Shown here: in pieces, positions 8,301 through 15,723 of the stretch
Layout: every line of letters begins with the position of its first letter
Position numbering within the stretch: position 1 is the stretch's first letter
Source of the DNA: JBAXAM01 sp964213355
GTDB taxonomy: Bacteria > Pseudomonadota > Gammaproteobacteria > UBA9339
Assembly (NCBI GenBank): GCA_964213355.1
Contig: CAXOVY010000005.1
Coordinates: 1-49,778 of the forward strand
Direction: 5' to 3'
Length of the DNA stretch: 49,778 nucleotides
The notes under the pieces: generated by a model
Database searches by the model: none
The model's input: the letters and a program-made list of their open reading frames with translations, nothing else
Told to the model about the DNA's origin: nothing
Program-made: the position numbers and the translations under genes

Positions 8301-10098
8301 GCTGATTCCTTCTCTCGATACTGCAAGTGTAACGCCTCGATTTAAAGCAATAAAAGAAATTAATGTCAAAGTAAACGGTTTAGATAACGAGATTGCTGCT
8401 CTGGAAGTAAGAATTAGAAATCATGATCTTGATGATATGAAAAATAGTGAGAGTGGTTCTATAGAAAGCGTCTACAATAGTTTACGAACCCTTAAAACGA
8501 AGATAGACAACTTGGAAAAGGATGGAGAAATAGTTGGTTATAAAGGAGCATTAGGGTTAGAGACAGCTGTAATTTTTGGTCATCAAAACACAAGTGTTAA
8601 TGCATTGACGGATAATTTTGCCAAACTAATGAAAATTGATGGTGCCGCAAGGATGAATATTGTAACTAAACTTGATGAAATAAAGAAAAATGTTAATGCG
8701 GATGAAGGAATACAACTCTTAAAAGACTTGGAGAATAATATGAAGCAAGACTTAGATAAGGCTGAAGATTATATGCTGACTCTAGGTATTTTAACATCCA
8801 TAGACAACAAAGAGACGGGTACAGTGACTTTTAGTGATAATGTTGGTATTAATAAAGTCAAATTTGGCAGCGATGTTTCGTCTTTCAGGCAATTGAGAGG
8901 AGAGGTTATAGGTTATAGAGAAAATTTAGAAGCAATTAAGAAGGTGAAAGATCGAGTGGAAACTGCTATTTCTGTTTTCGTTGAAGATAGTGATTTCACC
9001 AAGTTAAGTAGTGCTTTGAAGGATATAGCTACCGAAGAAGCGGTTGCTTATAAACTAAAACAAGAGCTCTTAACTAAGAAATATGGAACGTTAGATACTT
9101 CTTTTGTCGATATTGTCTTTACGGATCTTGTAAAAGTGAAAGTTGATGCAATTGGTTTAGTTATGGAAGAAATAGAAAATACGAAAAATAATATTGAAGC
9201 AGTAGCTGTAAGAATAAAAGGCTACGATTTCAATGCTGATAGTAGTGGTAAAAAGAGTGTTTCTATACTTCTCGATGGATTTTACTCAGAACTTGGCGAT
9301 AGTGGGTTAAGAGGAAAAGTGAATACTTGCGTAAATACATTAAAAGAAATAAGTTCAAAAAGTGTTCCATACGATATCAAAATTATTAAACCTTTAAATA
9401 CCCGTGTTAAGGAACTGAGAGATAATTTTGAGGGTCTGCAGGGGATTAATAGTATTTCCGTCAAAGCAGCTAGGACTGAACTTCAAAATATAAGGAACAG
9501 CATTTCATCAGATCCTGCTGCGGCTGGGAAGGATATAGAAGATTTGTCAGAAAGACTGAAAAAAGCTAAATCGAAAGCGGAACGGGCAAGAGAGATATTA
9601 GAAAATGATCTTTTACTAGCTAGTACTACATTTAATGGTGAGAAGTTTAAAATAGATAGTGATGCTTTCGACGAATTTACTAAGAACGAAGTTGATGTGC
9701 TTGAATCAAAGATTAGTGAATATATAAAGAATAGGGATAATTTTATTAAGAATATGGACGCGTATAAGTTTATTTCTGCTAATGCATCATATAATGAGAT
9801 GGTAAAGTGTTTAAATCATGACATAAAAAACTTAAAAATTGGCTCATCTGATATTGACGCTTCACCGCTTAAGAATAAAATGGATGCTGCTGTGAACATA
9901 TTAGGAAAATTAAGAGCATTGAGAAAGTCAACTAATAAAGAAAAAGCATTGGAAAATGAGAAAGGATTAATATATGACGAGTTTAAAAAGCTTGGATATT
10001 GTGTAGATGGAAGCTTATGGGGAGTTACGTGTAAAGGTAGTGATAAAACTAGTAAGGTGGAATTTGTTGATGAATTATTAACAAAAGAGAAACTATAG
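2332..10098 (+). CDS. Giant exported protein: Ig-like N-terminal domains plus long helical repeat region
   Basis: The ATG at 2332 is preferred to the one at 2287 because GAGGTG lies 6 bases upstream and the signal peptide (MKNKNLKN, hydrophobic core, ASYA then VDNN) begins there; the product is 2588 residues. Residues ~140-650 look like several beta-sandwich Ig-like (ASH/choice-of-anchor-like) domains, with recurring strands of the type L-x-I-K-N-[TD]-S-x3-I-x-I and C-containing strand ends such as KSSCTIKL. From ~660 to the end the protein is helical and coiled-coil-like, built of ~290-residue units. Residues ~906-1734 are 2.84 identical copies; later units are diverged. The end has a Cys-containing terminal domain like the two upstream genes. 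It is probably surface-exposed or secreted; the function is unknown. Confidence 0.85.
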   Translation: MKNKNLKNLFVLLFSICIYHASYAVDNNSKDNFYPEIKNYRLEYEIGKIELDIYGADSTGHRDYKVYFSSSSPSNKISLNLLDQGKSPIVGDAASNSILPDSAKGRTKTSWRLTRTTSQEVQQPKFFEVVDESNQKIIEQAMPEINVDLSKDNKTLIIKNDSSESVIISSVIRKGAGSSGTSEVPEGTVIDAANFFSTPLNLPSISEAEKNSKGGAYRFDIAYEVSGTVKHASFVIEYSCNLGKEQKGLQQTASSKIEIEIDKLKDGHLVYDSQSGKYNLTIKNTSDGYIDINSISLTSSEDVLVKPDSGIAPGATYAIPLSLPLPLKSGKYSKHVFVSYYSYSYSVNQDTEVKTTTAKTIKIPVTVSCDGLESSIDKLIVTAGSPVSTFSYVLPQQDSVSQPLTYKEVWARAPQEDRVVDGSSSVYYEIINTGDSPVSLSIREPLLPVHRTSAVENNCGDSLGVKSSCTIKLLIHPEVDSKELDKDLSITPTNLSATSPDLTSSGLSNELFRIVPLGEKVEYQFDITARSRIGLFGTSIEDVVGDGIKALVKKASFIREGCDWGSTASENVYSYSHNAYIGEESTQHIVGTKSVYKPSYLNKGTVCSTFYSYTPTSTGVVRQDVLVTYIDSTGQKKIGTLQMLVYASTGKYESNYNKAYLKDLLQKNLSQGQIDAFALANKELEGKSQQEIENLISADREKYLLPKEIWEKDTAASIVSTENQRVNKEKEALLGSLLTEKNKFSFNTLKTLRTGGDVKEGKIDEIIRNGEQKYQDRLNAELPLDKTPRKYTLNSLDLEKYVDKKAVDAAVDEIVAKTEDLNSRILVVKKKVQDHDYTGVSELLTGLDTDINQWDGSNADNADNVADASSKNGQIKAKIDTAKKDLSLDGKLVFEDQLSEVTTLITDFNKLVTSKIEDLGVVQDYVTMQKTVKAALDGTDEAAKDAAVATALSKDATLAKGGTTLLALQTRLQEVSDNAAAAMKELEILDKEAKYTYSNILDYRQGISESSRAAFIVDMLSVEKMIEELKLYGEYLNSVSSARDRIQKDVIPLAQNIKFADAQAEKNKIVAETDSGYKAKKSAFEEKYLKAPYSEKPFVQTVSLDTTKVIAQELTATDTLKVTVDGLNNEIDVLEGKIKAHDYKDVSSSLVTLQTKIAELEKTGLDNYKAALKLKGVDGNPDTVILGTQSTRVDTLIADFNKLVTSKIEDLGVVQDYVTMQKTVKAALDGTDEAAKDAAVATALSKDATLAKGGTTLLALQTRLQEVSDNAAAAMKELEILDKEAKYTYSNILDYRQGISESSRAAFIVDMLSVEKMIEELKLYGEYLNSVSSARDRIQKDVIPLAQNIKFADAQAEKNKIVAETDSGYKAKKSAFEEKYLKAPYSEKPFVQTVSLDTTKVIAQELTATDTLKVTVDGLNNEIDVLEGKIKAHDYKDVSSSLVTLQTKIAELEKTGLDNYKAALKLKGVDGNPDTVILGTQSTRVDTLIADFNKLVTSKIEDLGVVQDYVTMQKTVKAALDGTDEAAKDAAVATALSKDATLAKGGTTLLALQTRLQEVSDNAAAAMKELEILDKEAKYTYSNILDYRQGISESSRAAFIVDMLSVEKMIEELKLYGEYLNSVSSARDRIQKDVIPLAQNIKFADAQAEKNKIVAETDSGYKAKKSAFEEKYLKAPYSEKPFVQTVSLDTTKVIAQELTATDTLKVTVDGLNNEIDVLEGKIKAHDYKDVSSSLKALYYVDENSNVSGRIFDLENSGLVSCKSALKLTGANTGGSDYVVLGTQKSRVEALTTDFNKLDIISVIAKPAITGEFTDIYDKAEEALSSNKPIGDFCKKRIPILQDRLNAALGDAVGVMKQRGILKDNAEAAYNKDSDYEILGAGRDAFIADMRSVEKMIAEVNLYKKKITLALEAKISVQTDEKNGGSIGKGLASDIKGNKYVQEDGKNTFSKAQGQCEKMILNTDDGYKNDVAAFEGTYSKGFYGNIPLVLKLIPSLDTASVTPRFKAIKEINVKVNGLDNEIAALEVRIRNHDLDDMKNSESGSIESVYNSLRTLKTKIDNLEKDGEIVGYKGALGLETAVIFGHQNTSVNALTDNFAKLMKIDGAARMNIVTKLDEIKKNVNADEGIQLLKDLENNMKQDLDKAEDYMLTLGILTSIDNKETGTVTFSDNVGINKVKFGSDVSSFRQLRGEVIGYRENLEAIKKVKDRVETAISVFVEDSDFTKLSSALKDIATEEAVAYKLKQELLTKKYGTLDTSFVDIVFTDLVKVKVDAIGLVMEEIENTKNNIEAVAVRIKGYDFNADSSGKKSVSILLDGFYSELGDSGLRGKVNTCVNTLKEISSKSVPYDIKIIKPLNTRVKELRDNFEGLQGINSISVKAARTELQNIRNSISSDPAAAGKDIEDLSERLKKAKSKAERAREILENDLLLASTTFNGEKFKIDSDAFDEFTKNEVDVLESKISEYIKNRDNFIKNMDAYKFISANASYNEMVKCLNHDIKNLKIGSSDIDASPLKNKMDAAVNILGKLRALRKSTNKEKALENEKGLIYDEFKKLGYCVDGSLWGVTCKGSDKTSKVEFVDELLTKEKL
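5048..7532 (+). repeat. 2.84 identical tandem copies of an 876-bp unit (292 codons)
   Basis: The sequence has an 876-bp period from 5048 to 7532. The first mismatch on the left is at 5047 (a, against g at 5923) and on the right at 7533 (g, against a at 5781). The encoded protein is identical in every copy, and long antisense frames are also identical, so the DNA appears to be the same throughout. The period is a multiple of three and keeps the frame. Such identity points to recent unequal recombination or ongoing gene conversion. Confidence 0.95.
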
Positions 10099-10118
10099 TA
10101 AATAGTAATTTCTGATTG

Positions 10119-10142
10119 GCTAGTCCCTTCTCAGGGACTGGC
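10119..10142 (+). terminator. Rho-independent terminator after the giant gene
   Basis: A 9-bp stem (GCTAGTCCC pairing with GGGACTGGC, one G-U pair) with the 6-base loop TTCTCA is followed by TTTCTTCT. It lies 20 bases after the giant gene's stop codon. Confidence 0.75.
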
Positions 10143-10169
10143 TTTCTTCTAAAAACGGCAGTTCGGTAA

Positions 10170-10385
10170 GCCGTAGGTTTTGGCTCTGTTCATTTTCATG
10201 CGTTATATGCAGAACATAAAGCACAAATTGATATAAAAACACTTGAAGTTATAAAAGGATTTATGCCTCATAGAGCACTGACATTAGTATCAGAATGGGC
10301 ATCAGAACATAGGGGAGAATTATTTGAGGATTGGGAGTTATGCAAACAGAAACAACCAGCGAAAAAAATACCACCTCTGAAATGA
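10170..10385 (+). pseudogene. 5'-truncated DUF4160 gene
   Basis: Translation from 10188 gives VHFHALYAEHKAQID, followed by a charged stretch ending in FEDWELCKQKQPAKKIPPLK and a stop at 10383-10385. This is the usual C-terminal three quarters of DUF4160 (core motif PPHFHA, ending in EDWE). The N-terminal MPTI...PP part is missing: an in-frame stop lies at 10167 and no start codon precedes the HFHA motif. DUF4160 normally sits directly before DUF2442, as here, with overlapping ends. The pair is often described as toxin-antitoxin-like, but the role is not settled. I read this as a decayed remnant. Confidence 0.75.
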
Positions 10386-10657
10386 TATGTGTTGTACCCT
10401 GGCAAGTAACCAAGGTTAAATCACTTGAAGACTATAAACTTGAGGTGGTGTTTATTGATGGCACACATGGGTTTGTTGAAATGGGACAGCGTATTATGAA
10501 TCCCAAAGCTGGTGTGTTCGCTAGCCTTAGCGATATCAACCTATTTAATCAAGTTTACCTTGAGTATGGAGCAGTTACTTGGCCAAACGAAATTGATTTA
10601 GCTCCTGATGCTATGCACGATGAAATTAAGCGCAATGGTGTATGGGTTTTGAAATGA
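10340..10657 (+). CDS. DUF2442 domain protein
   Basis: The ATG at 10340 follows GGGAG closely and gives 105 residues; a TTG at 10331 is a less likely start. After a short polar head, the core (VTKVKSLEDYKLEVVFIDGT, then FASLSD and the YGAVTWPNEIDLAPD block) is typical of DUF2442, a small domain usually encoded next to DUF4160. Its start overlaps the end of the DUF4160 remnant by 46 bases. Neutralising, regulatory and toxin-antitoxin roles have been proposed for this pair but none can be read from the sequence. With the partner truncated, this copy may be an orphan. Confidence 0.8.
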   Translation: MQTETTSEKNTTSEMICVVPWQVTKVKSLEDYKLEVVFIDGTHGFVEMGQRIMNPKAGVFASLSDINLFNQVYLEYGAVTWPNEIDLAPDAMHDEIKRNGVWVLK

Positions 10658-10738
10658 TTTCACCGCATCAAAACCGGACAACTCGCGTGTTACCAACAGT
10701 CTGATGAAATTTAATCGCGATTTTTAATGAAAATAGTG

Positions 10739-10744
10739 TATAAT
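10739..10744 (+). promoter_or_regulatory. Consensus -10 box for the DUF1640 gene
   Basis: A perfect TATAAT lies 24 bases before the start codon at 10768. I see no convincing -35 box at the right distance, so this is a partial promoter call. Confidence 0.4.
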
Positions 10745-10767
10745 GCGACGAACAATGAGGATAATTT

Positions 10768-11064
10768 ATGCCGCATACTATAACATTTGATACTCTGCTT
10801 TATGCGAACCAATTAAAATCTGTTGGCGTACCGGAAAAACAAGCAGAAATGCAGGCAACACTAGAGAAAAAACAAGTTGATGATATTTGCGCATTCATTG
10901 ACGGTAGTCTTGCGACAAAAAAAGATCTAAAAGAGCTGGAACTAAAAATAGAACTAAAAATAGAATCAAGCAAAGATAAAACCATTATTTGGCTCGGTGG
11001 TATGATCGCAGCTAGCGTTGCAACCATTATCGTAGTACTCGGTTTTTTGATTAGATTACATTGA
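10768..11064 (+). CDS. DUF1640 (CCDC90-like) small membrane protein
   Basis: A 98-residue protein, with ATG preceded by GAGGA. The layout is that of DUF1640/CCDC90-like proteins: an N-terminal TFDTLLYANQLKSVGVPEKQ segment, a charged coiled coil with a KKDLKELELKIELKIE heptad pattern (about 50-72), and one C-terminal membrane span (about 74-95). Bacterial members are small, often multicopy, and of unknown function. A role in forming a coiled-coil oligomer at the inner membrane is inference. It converges with miaB. Confidence 0.8.
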   Translation: MPHTITFDTLLYANQLKSVGVPEKQAEMQATLEKKQVDDICAFIDGSLATKKDLKELELKIELKIESSKDKTIIWLGGMIAASVATIIVVLGFLIRLH

Positions 11065-11115
11065 GAATAGATAATTGTAGCGACTTGTTACTTCTTGTGC
11101 AGAAAGCTACTTCGA

Positions 11116-12450
11116 TTACCCACTGGTTTCTTCATAGAAACTGATTTCGCCACGCAATGAATTAGTGAGCACTTCGGTAATTTTAATAGTAACAATATCT
11201 CCCAAGGAAGTTTTTGGTGCAATAAAATTCACGATGCGGTTGCTCTCAGTGCGGCCAGAAAATTGCTTGGGGTCTTTTTTGGAGCGGCAATTAACTAGTA
11301 TTTTTTGTGCTGTTCCAATCATGGCTTTGTTATATTGGCGCGTCTGGGCTGCTAATTGATTTTGCAGGAGCATCAGACGGTGTTTTTTTTCGGCAAGAGA
11401 GACATTATCTTCTAATTTTGCAGAAGCAGTGTTTGGTCTTTTGCTATAAATAAAGCTAAATGCCGCATCAAAATTTATGCTGCGAGCTATTTCCATAGTA
11501 AGCGCAAAATCATCTTCAGTTTCGCCAGGAAAACCAACAATAAAATCAGTAGATATGCTTATATTGGGTTGTGCTTGGCGTAGTTTTGTTATTATTTCTC
11601 GATAGTCTTCGCTGGTATAACCACGACGCATTAGCTTTAAAATGCGGTTAGAGCCGCTTTGTATTGGTAAATGTAAATGTTTTGCTAGTTTTGGCTCTGT
11701 GGCGAATATGTCAATTAAATCATCACCAAATTCCGCTGGGTGCGATGTGGTAAAGCGAATGCGTTTTACGTTATCAATTTTTGTCGCTTCATAAATTAAA
11801 TTGGCAAGCGTAGCTTGTTTATTCGGGTCGCAGTAGGCATTAACATTTTGACCAAGCAGATGAATCTCTTTTGCGCCTTTGTTGGTCAAATTTTTAATTT
11901 CTGTAAGTACATCTTGCATTGGCCGACTAATTTCACGTCCACGTGTGAATGGAACGATACAGTAGCTGCAGAATTTATTGCAGCCTTCCATAATCGATAC
12001 ACAGGCAGTTGGCCCGGTTAGTTGTGGCTTGGGAAAGTAATCAAATTTTTCTATTTGTGCTGTAGTTATATCAATTATGTGTTTTTCTTTTTGCAGTGCT
12101 TTTTTGTACATTTCTGGCAAGCGATGTAGCGTTTGTGGGCCAAAAACAATATCAACATAGGGTGCGCGGCGGAAAATATTTTTTTGTTCTTGCATTGCTA
12201 CGCAACCGCCAACGGCAAAAACAATATTGGGTCTTTTCTTTTTGAGTGGGCGTAGGCGTCCGAGTTCGGAAAATATTTTTTCTTCTGCTTTAGCGCGGAT
12301 GGAACAGGTGTTTAGGATAACCAAGTCGGCTTCGCTTGAATCTTCAGTTAGAGTAAAACCACAAGCAGCTGCCAAAATATCAGCAATTTTGGCTGAATCG
12401 TACTCATTCATTTGACAGCCGTATGATTTTATCAGGAGTTTTTTTTGCAT
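11116..12450 (-). CDS. miaB: tRNA-2-methylthio-N6-isopentenyladenosine synthase MiaB
   Basis: A 444-residue radical SAM methylthiotransferase that adds a methylthio group to i6A37 of tRNAs reading UNN codons. The N-terminal UPF0004 domain has the three cysteines of the auxiliary 4Fe-4S cluster (C12 in SYGCQMN, C49 in NTCSIR, C83 in GGCVAMQ). The radical SAM domain has CNKFCSYC (C157, C161, C164). A C-terminal TRAM-like segment covers the last ~65 residues. Length and motif order match the family. It lies 7 bases after udp on the same strand, suggesting co-transcription. Confidence 0.97.
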   Translation of the reverse strand: MQKKLLIKSYGCQMNEYDSAKIADILAAACGFTLTEDSSEADLVILNTCSIRAKAEEKIFSELGRLRPLKKKRPNIVFAVGGCVAMQEQKNIFRRAPYVDIVFGPQTLHRLPEMYKKALQKEKHIIDITTAQIEKFDYFPKPQLTGPTACVSIMEGCNKFCSYCIVPFTRGREISRPMQDVLTEIKNLTNKGAKEIHLLGQNVNAYCDPNKQATLANLIYEATKIDNVKRIRFTTSHPAEFGDDLIDIFATEPKLAKHLHLPIQSGSNRILKLMRRGYTSEDYREIITKLRQAQPNISISTDFIVGFPGETEDDFALTMEIARSINFDAAFSFIYSKRPNTASAKLEDNVSLAEKKHRLMLLQNQLAAQTRQYNKAMIGTAQKILVNCRSKKDPKQFSGRTESNRIVNFIAPKTSLGDIVTIKITEVLTNSLRGEISFYEETSG

Positions 12451-12457
12451 GAAACTA

Positions 12458-13261
12458 TTACTTAATCAAACCCCTTCTTTTTAAGCTTTGGCGTATGCTT
12501 TCTACTGCTAGTGTTTCCCAGTGAGCTTTAGCTGTGCCTTTCTTAGTATCAACAGATATTTTTTCGGATTCATAACGCACCGCAATAACTCCACAAAGAC
12601 AAGCTGCATGTAAACCCATAGCGCTTGCCATAACGAATAGTGCAGAAGCTTCCATTTCAAAGTTCATTACATTAAGTGCTCGCCACTCATCTATAGCACC
12701 ACGCTTGCTACGTAATATATGTCCAGTATAGCTGTCATAGCGTTCTTGAGCTTGCCAGAAGGTGTCGGTTGAAGCTGTAATACCAACATGATGGGGTATT
12801 TTAGCTTTTTTTGCACCCTCAATGACATCATTTGTAAACTCAAACGATGCAACTGCTGGATATTCTAATGGAGCATAGTCTTTTGATGCGCCCTCAAGTC
12901 TAACACCAGCAGTGCTAATTACAACATCACCTAATTTAATAAATGATTGGATTGCACCACAAGTTCCAATGCGCAAATAATACTTCAAACCAATTGGAGC
13001 CAGTTCTTCCATTGTTATACCAACATTGGGGGCGCCAAGACCAGTTGAACAAACTAATATTTTTTGTCCATGAAAATTAGCAAGGTAAGATACGTGTTCG
13101 CGTGAGTCAGCGATAAATTTGGCATTAGGATCGAAAGCTTTGGCAATCGATTCAGAACGATGTGGGTCGCCGGGCAATAATACGTATTCAGCGCTTTCAA
13201 TCGTGTTTCTTGATAAGCCGATGTGATATTGAACTTCATTAGGTTTTGCTTGTTTTGGCAT
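12458..13261 (-). CDS. udp: Uridine phosphorylase
   Basis: A 267-residue PNP/UDP-family phosphorylase that splits uridine to uracil and ribose-1-phosphate in the cytoplasm for pyrimidine salvage. It tracks the E. coli enzyme closely: YHIGLSRN at the start, LLPGDPHR for phosphate, CSTGLGAPN, RIGTCGAIQ, and the NFEMEASALF nucleoside-binding motif. The start has a strong GGGGG ribosome-binding site. The related DeoD purine enzymes lack this overall match, so uridine phosphorylase is preferred. Confidence 0.93.
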   Translation of the reverse strand: MPKQAKPNEVQYHIGLSRNTIESAEYVLLPGDPHRSESIAKAFDPNAKFIADSREHVSYLANFHGQKILVCSTGLGAPNVGITMEELAPIGLKYYLRIGTCGAIQSFIKLGDVVISTAGVRLEGASKDYAPLEYPAVASFEFTNDVIEGAKKAKIPHHVGITASTDTFWQAQERYDSYTGHILRSKRGAIDEWRALNVMNFEMEASALFVMASAMGLHAACLCGVIAVRYESEKISVDTKKGTAKAHWETLAVESIRQSLKRRGLIK

Positions 13262-13491
13262 GTTTCCCCCTGGTTTTTACGGTTTTTGGGTTTAAGACTT
13301 GCTTTTGCTTTGCAGCAGCAGCATTTTGTTTTAAGGAATCGCTGTAAAAGTGTTTCCTCTAACGACTACAAATGATAAAACCAAATAGTAAAGTAAGCAA
13401 TTGCTTTAGTGCTTTTTTAGTATCTTGCCATGGCTATATCACTAAAATAAAGCAATAAATCCGGCTAATAATCCAGGTTCTAATGGAACGA

Positions 13492-15459
13492 TTACTTTAT
13501 AACCAGCTTAAGCATTTTATTAGTGAAGCTTGTTTCTTTTTCCCCTACTACAGAAGCTTTTACATGAAAGTATTGACGCAGGTCTCCCGTGAGTGCTCTT
13601 TCTTCGGGTGTCCAGAGATAATTATTAGCTTGTTCGATATATTTTGCATAAAGGAATTCTTTTGCAAGAATGATAGGGTATTTAATGTAGAAAGCGTCGT
13701 GGTCACCCCCAAGATAATCTACGCCATCATCCATGAGCTGCCTCCATTCTCCTAGCACTATATATCCTGCAGTTACAGTCGCTACACAACCAGAATAACC
13801 GACAGAAAGATCTGGAACAGCTAAAAGTGGAAGGCATTTTGCTAATCCAGAGGTAAGACCCATTGTTCCCCTATTTATAGCCACATCTACATATTTAGGC
13901 CAACCATGTTTTGGTTTAAGAGGAATTAATCTATCAACAAATAATCCATAGGTTCCGCCCTTGATAGCCTCTATTACAAAAGGTGATAATGGCAAGCCAC
14001 CGCTAAACCAATCGATGGTATTAGAAACCATTCCCTTAGCAATACCGTTAGCGACCAGCTCTAAAATGCCGCTGTGATTCAGATCAATTATAACAACAGC
14101 TGCAGTCATCGCATCTTTTATTTTTATATTGCCTTCACTATCAGAGATATCATAGGTAACGTAAATGGGTACCATATCGGTTCGGTTGCTTCCATCCACC
14201 TCTATGTCTACGGCACAAGACATTCCTTTTGTTAAATTTGTACAATTACTATAGTCTCCCACCACGTGAATTCCTACTTTGTATTCATCATGATCAATTC
14301 TTGTTATTTTTACTATATCTGATGGATCCTCATTTATTAAAACGAGACTCTTTCTCGAGGGTTTGGAGTAAGGATAATAAAATTGACTATTTGTTGAGTC
14401 CGTATTGTAAATGTAAGGATTATTAACTATACATAATGATTGGTTGTCATCAGTGCAAGATGCTTGGGGCATTTTTAGTATTGCAGGTTCTTCTTCGGTG
14501 AACTCCAAGATAGGATTTTCGAATTTTATCCCGTCGTTGTTATAACTAATTTTCACCTTAAATCCAATCTGTTGCTGCTCCTTGCTTCCGTCAACTTGGT
14601 AGGTTATAAAAAACAATGTATTATCCGATGGGAAAGAAGCGCTAGCATTTTCTGTTGCTTGTATTTGGACTTCACATGACTCTCCCGCAGGTATTTTAGA
14701 ACCAGTTTTAACTCCTTGCATAGCAACGCTATGAGAGACCAGGAGAGGCATAGAAGAAATTACATTTGTTTCTCCTACTGTTATCTCAGATGAAGTTTGG
14801 TTTGCTATTTTTAGTATTTTAGTGCCTGGTTCCTTAAATTCTACTACTTTTACTGCGGACATTTCAGGCTTATCCTTCGATGCTGATGATTTAGTGATAT
14901 ACAGATTTTCTTCATCATTTGGCGAATTATTTTTGGCATTTTGTTCATATTTAGGCTGAATACCGCTTACAGTTGTAGTTGACTGTATGTTATTTTCAGG
15001 GGAAGGCATTTCCGAAGAAATAGAAATAACTTTGATTGCATCTAAACTATCAATGCCATTGCTGTAAATAATATGAATCGATGTTTGTATCTTGTGGTAA
15101 TCATTATCTGTTGCATTTACAGTAAATTGATAACTTTGTTGGTTAGGTAAAACGTAGGGAAAAATAGATCTTTTGTCCCCTATAACAAGACCAGCTTCTT
15201 CATTAGTTTCGTTCTCAAAAATAACATTTTTTATAATTATGGGAAATGTCGAAGTATTTTTTAGTATTAGTTCTTCTTTTCTATTTTTTAATATGATGTT
15301 CCCACCATTACATCCACCCCCTTTTTTACAAACTGTTATATCTAGCATGGGTTCATAACTGGAATAAGAATCAGCATAACTAAGTTGTGTGCATGCTATC
15401 ACTACGATGGAAGAAGTTATTCTTAATAAAACCTGATGAAATTTTTTGTTAATATTCAT
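13492..15459 (-). CDS. Exported Ig-like-domain protein with a hydrophobic C-terminal region
   Basis: The ATG at 15459 gives 655 residues; the longer frame starts at a TTG at 15471. The N-terminus is a signal peptide. Cleavage could be at SYA, or, because VIAC resembles a lipobox, it could be a lipoprotein. Residues ~25-430 hold several beta-rich segments with the same signatures as the giant protein: LILKNTSTFPIIIKNV, LKIANQTSSEITVGE, and strand ends PAGESCEVQI and KGMSCAVDI. Residues ~450-560 contain glycine-rich hydrophobic stretches (a proline-rich loop and CLPLLAVPDLSVGYSGC), which might insert in or associate with a membrane. I recognise no enzyme. It is divergent from the gene at 17077, with an insertion sequence now between them. 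Confidence 0.75.
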   Translation of the reverse strand: MNINKKFHQVLLRITSSIVVIACTQLSYADSYSSYEPMLDITVCKKGGGCNGGNIILKNRKEELILKNTSTFPIIIKNVIFENETNEEAGLVIGDKRSIFPYVLPNQQSYQFTVNATDNDYHKIQTSIHIIYSNGIDSLDAIKVISISSEMPSPENNIQSTTTVSGIQPKYEQNAKNNSPNDEENLYITKSSASKDKPEMSAVKVVEFKEPGTKILKIANQTSSEITVGETNVISSMPLLVSHSVAMQGVKTGSKIPAGESCEVQIQATENASASFPSDNTLFFITYQVDGSKEQQQIGFKVKISYNNDGIKFENPILEFTEEEPAILKMPQASCTDDNQSLCIVNNPYIYNTDSTNSQFYYPYSKPSRKSLVLINEDPSDIVKITRIDHDEYKVGIHVVGDYSNCTNLTKGMSCAVDIEVDGSNRTDMVPIYVTYDISDSEGNIKIKDAMTAAVVIIDLNHSGILELVANGIAKGMVSNTIDWFSGGLPLSPFVIEAIKGGTYGLFVDRLIPLKPKHGWPKYVDVAINRGTMGLTSGLAKCLPLLAVPDLSVGYSGCVATVTAGYIVLGEWRQLMDDGVDYLGGDHDAFYIKYPIILAKEFLYAKYIEQANNYLWTPEERALTGDLRQYFHVKASVVGEKETSFTNKMLKLVIK

Positions 15460-15547
15460 ATGTAGAAACAATAGCGAGTTTTTAAAAAAACATATTAAGA
15501 AAAACTTAAGAAATATTAAGGAAGGCTTAAACGATAAAAGGAATGTT

Positions 15548-15721
15548 GTAACTCCCTAGGTGCTTCCGAAATAAACTAAAGAATCAATTCAATTTCAGTA
15601 GGCGCAGGGCTGGGTAGGATTAGCACGAATGAATGGAGCTCATAAGAGCGAAATTTAGGTTATATTTTATATAGAATTTTATTTCGCTCTTCGAGCTCTT
15701 CGGAAGTACCTTGGTAGTTAC
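15548..15721. repeat. 174-bp palindromic (MITE-like) element
   Basis: The outer arms 15548-15570 and 15699-15721 are 23-bp inverted repeats with three mismatches (core CTTCCGAA / TTCGGAAG). Inner arms 15636-15654 and 15681-15698 are also inverted (GAGCTC followed by AGAGCGAAAT). There is no coding content. The layout is that of a small non-autonomous element or a large hairpin. The insertion sequence next to it entered at its right end. Confidence 0.65.
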
Positions 15722-15723
15722 TA
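15714..15723. repeat. Left 10-bp target-site duplication of the insertion sequence
   Basis: GTAGTTACTA lies directly before the left inverted repeat and recurs at 16988-16997 directly after the right one. Confidence 0.9.

Noticed and set aside
13400..13510. Minus-strand frame after the stop of the gene at 13492 reading VIVPLEPGLLAGFIALF
   Set aside because: It could be a C-terminal tail reached by a frameshift, but it is only 17 codons and there is no slippery run at the stop; treated as chance.
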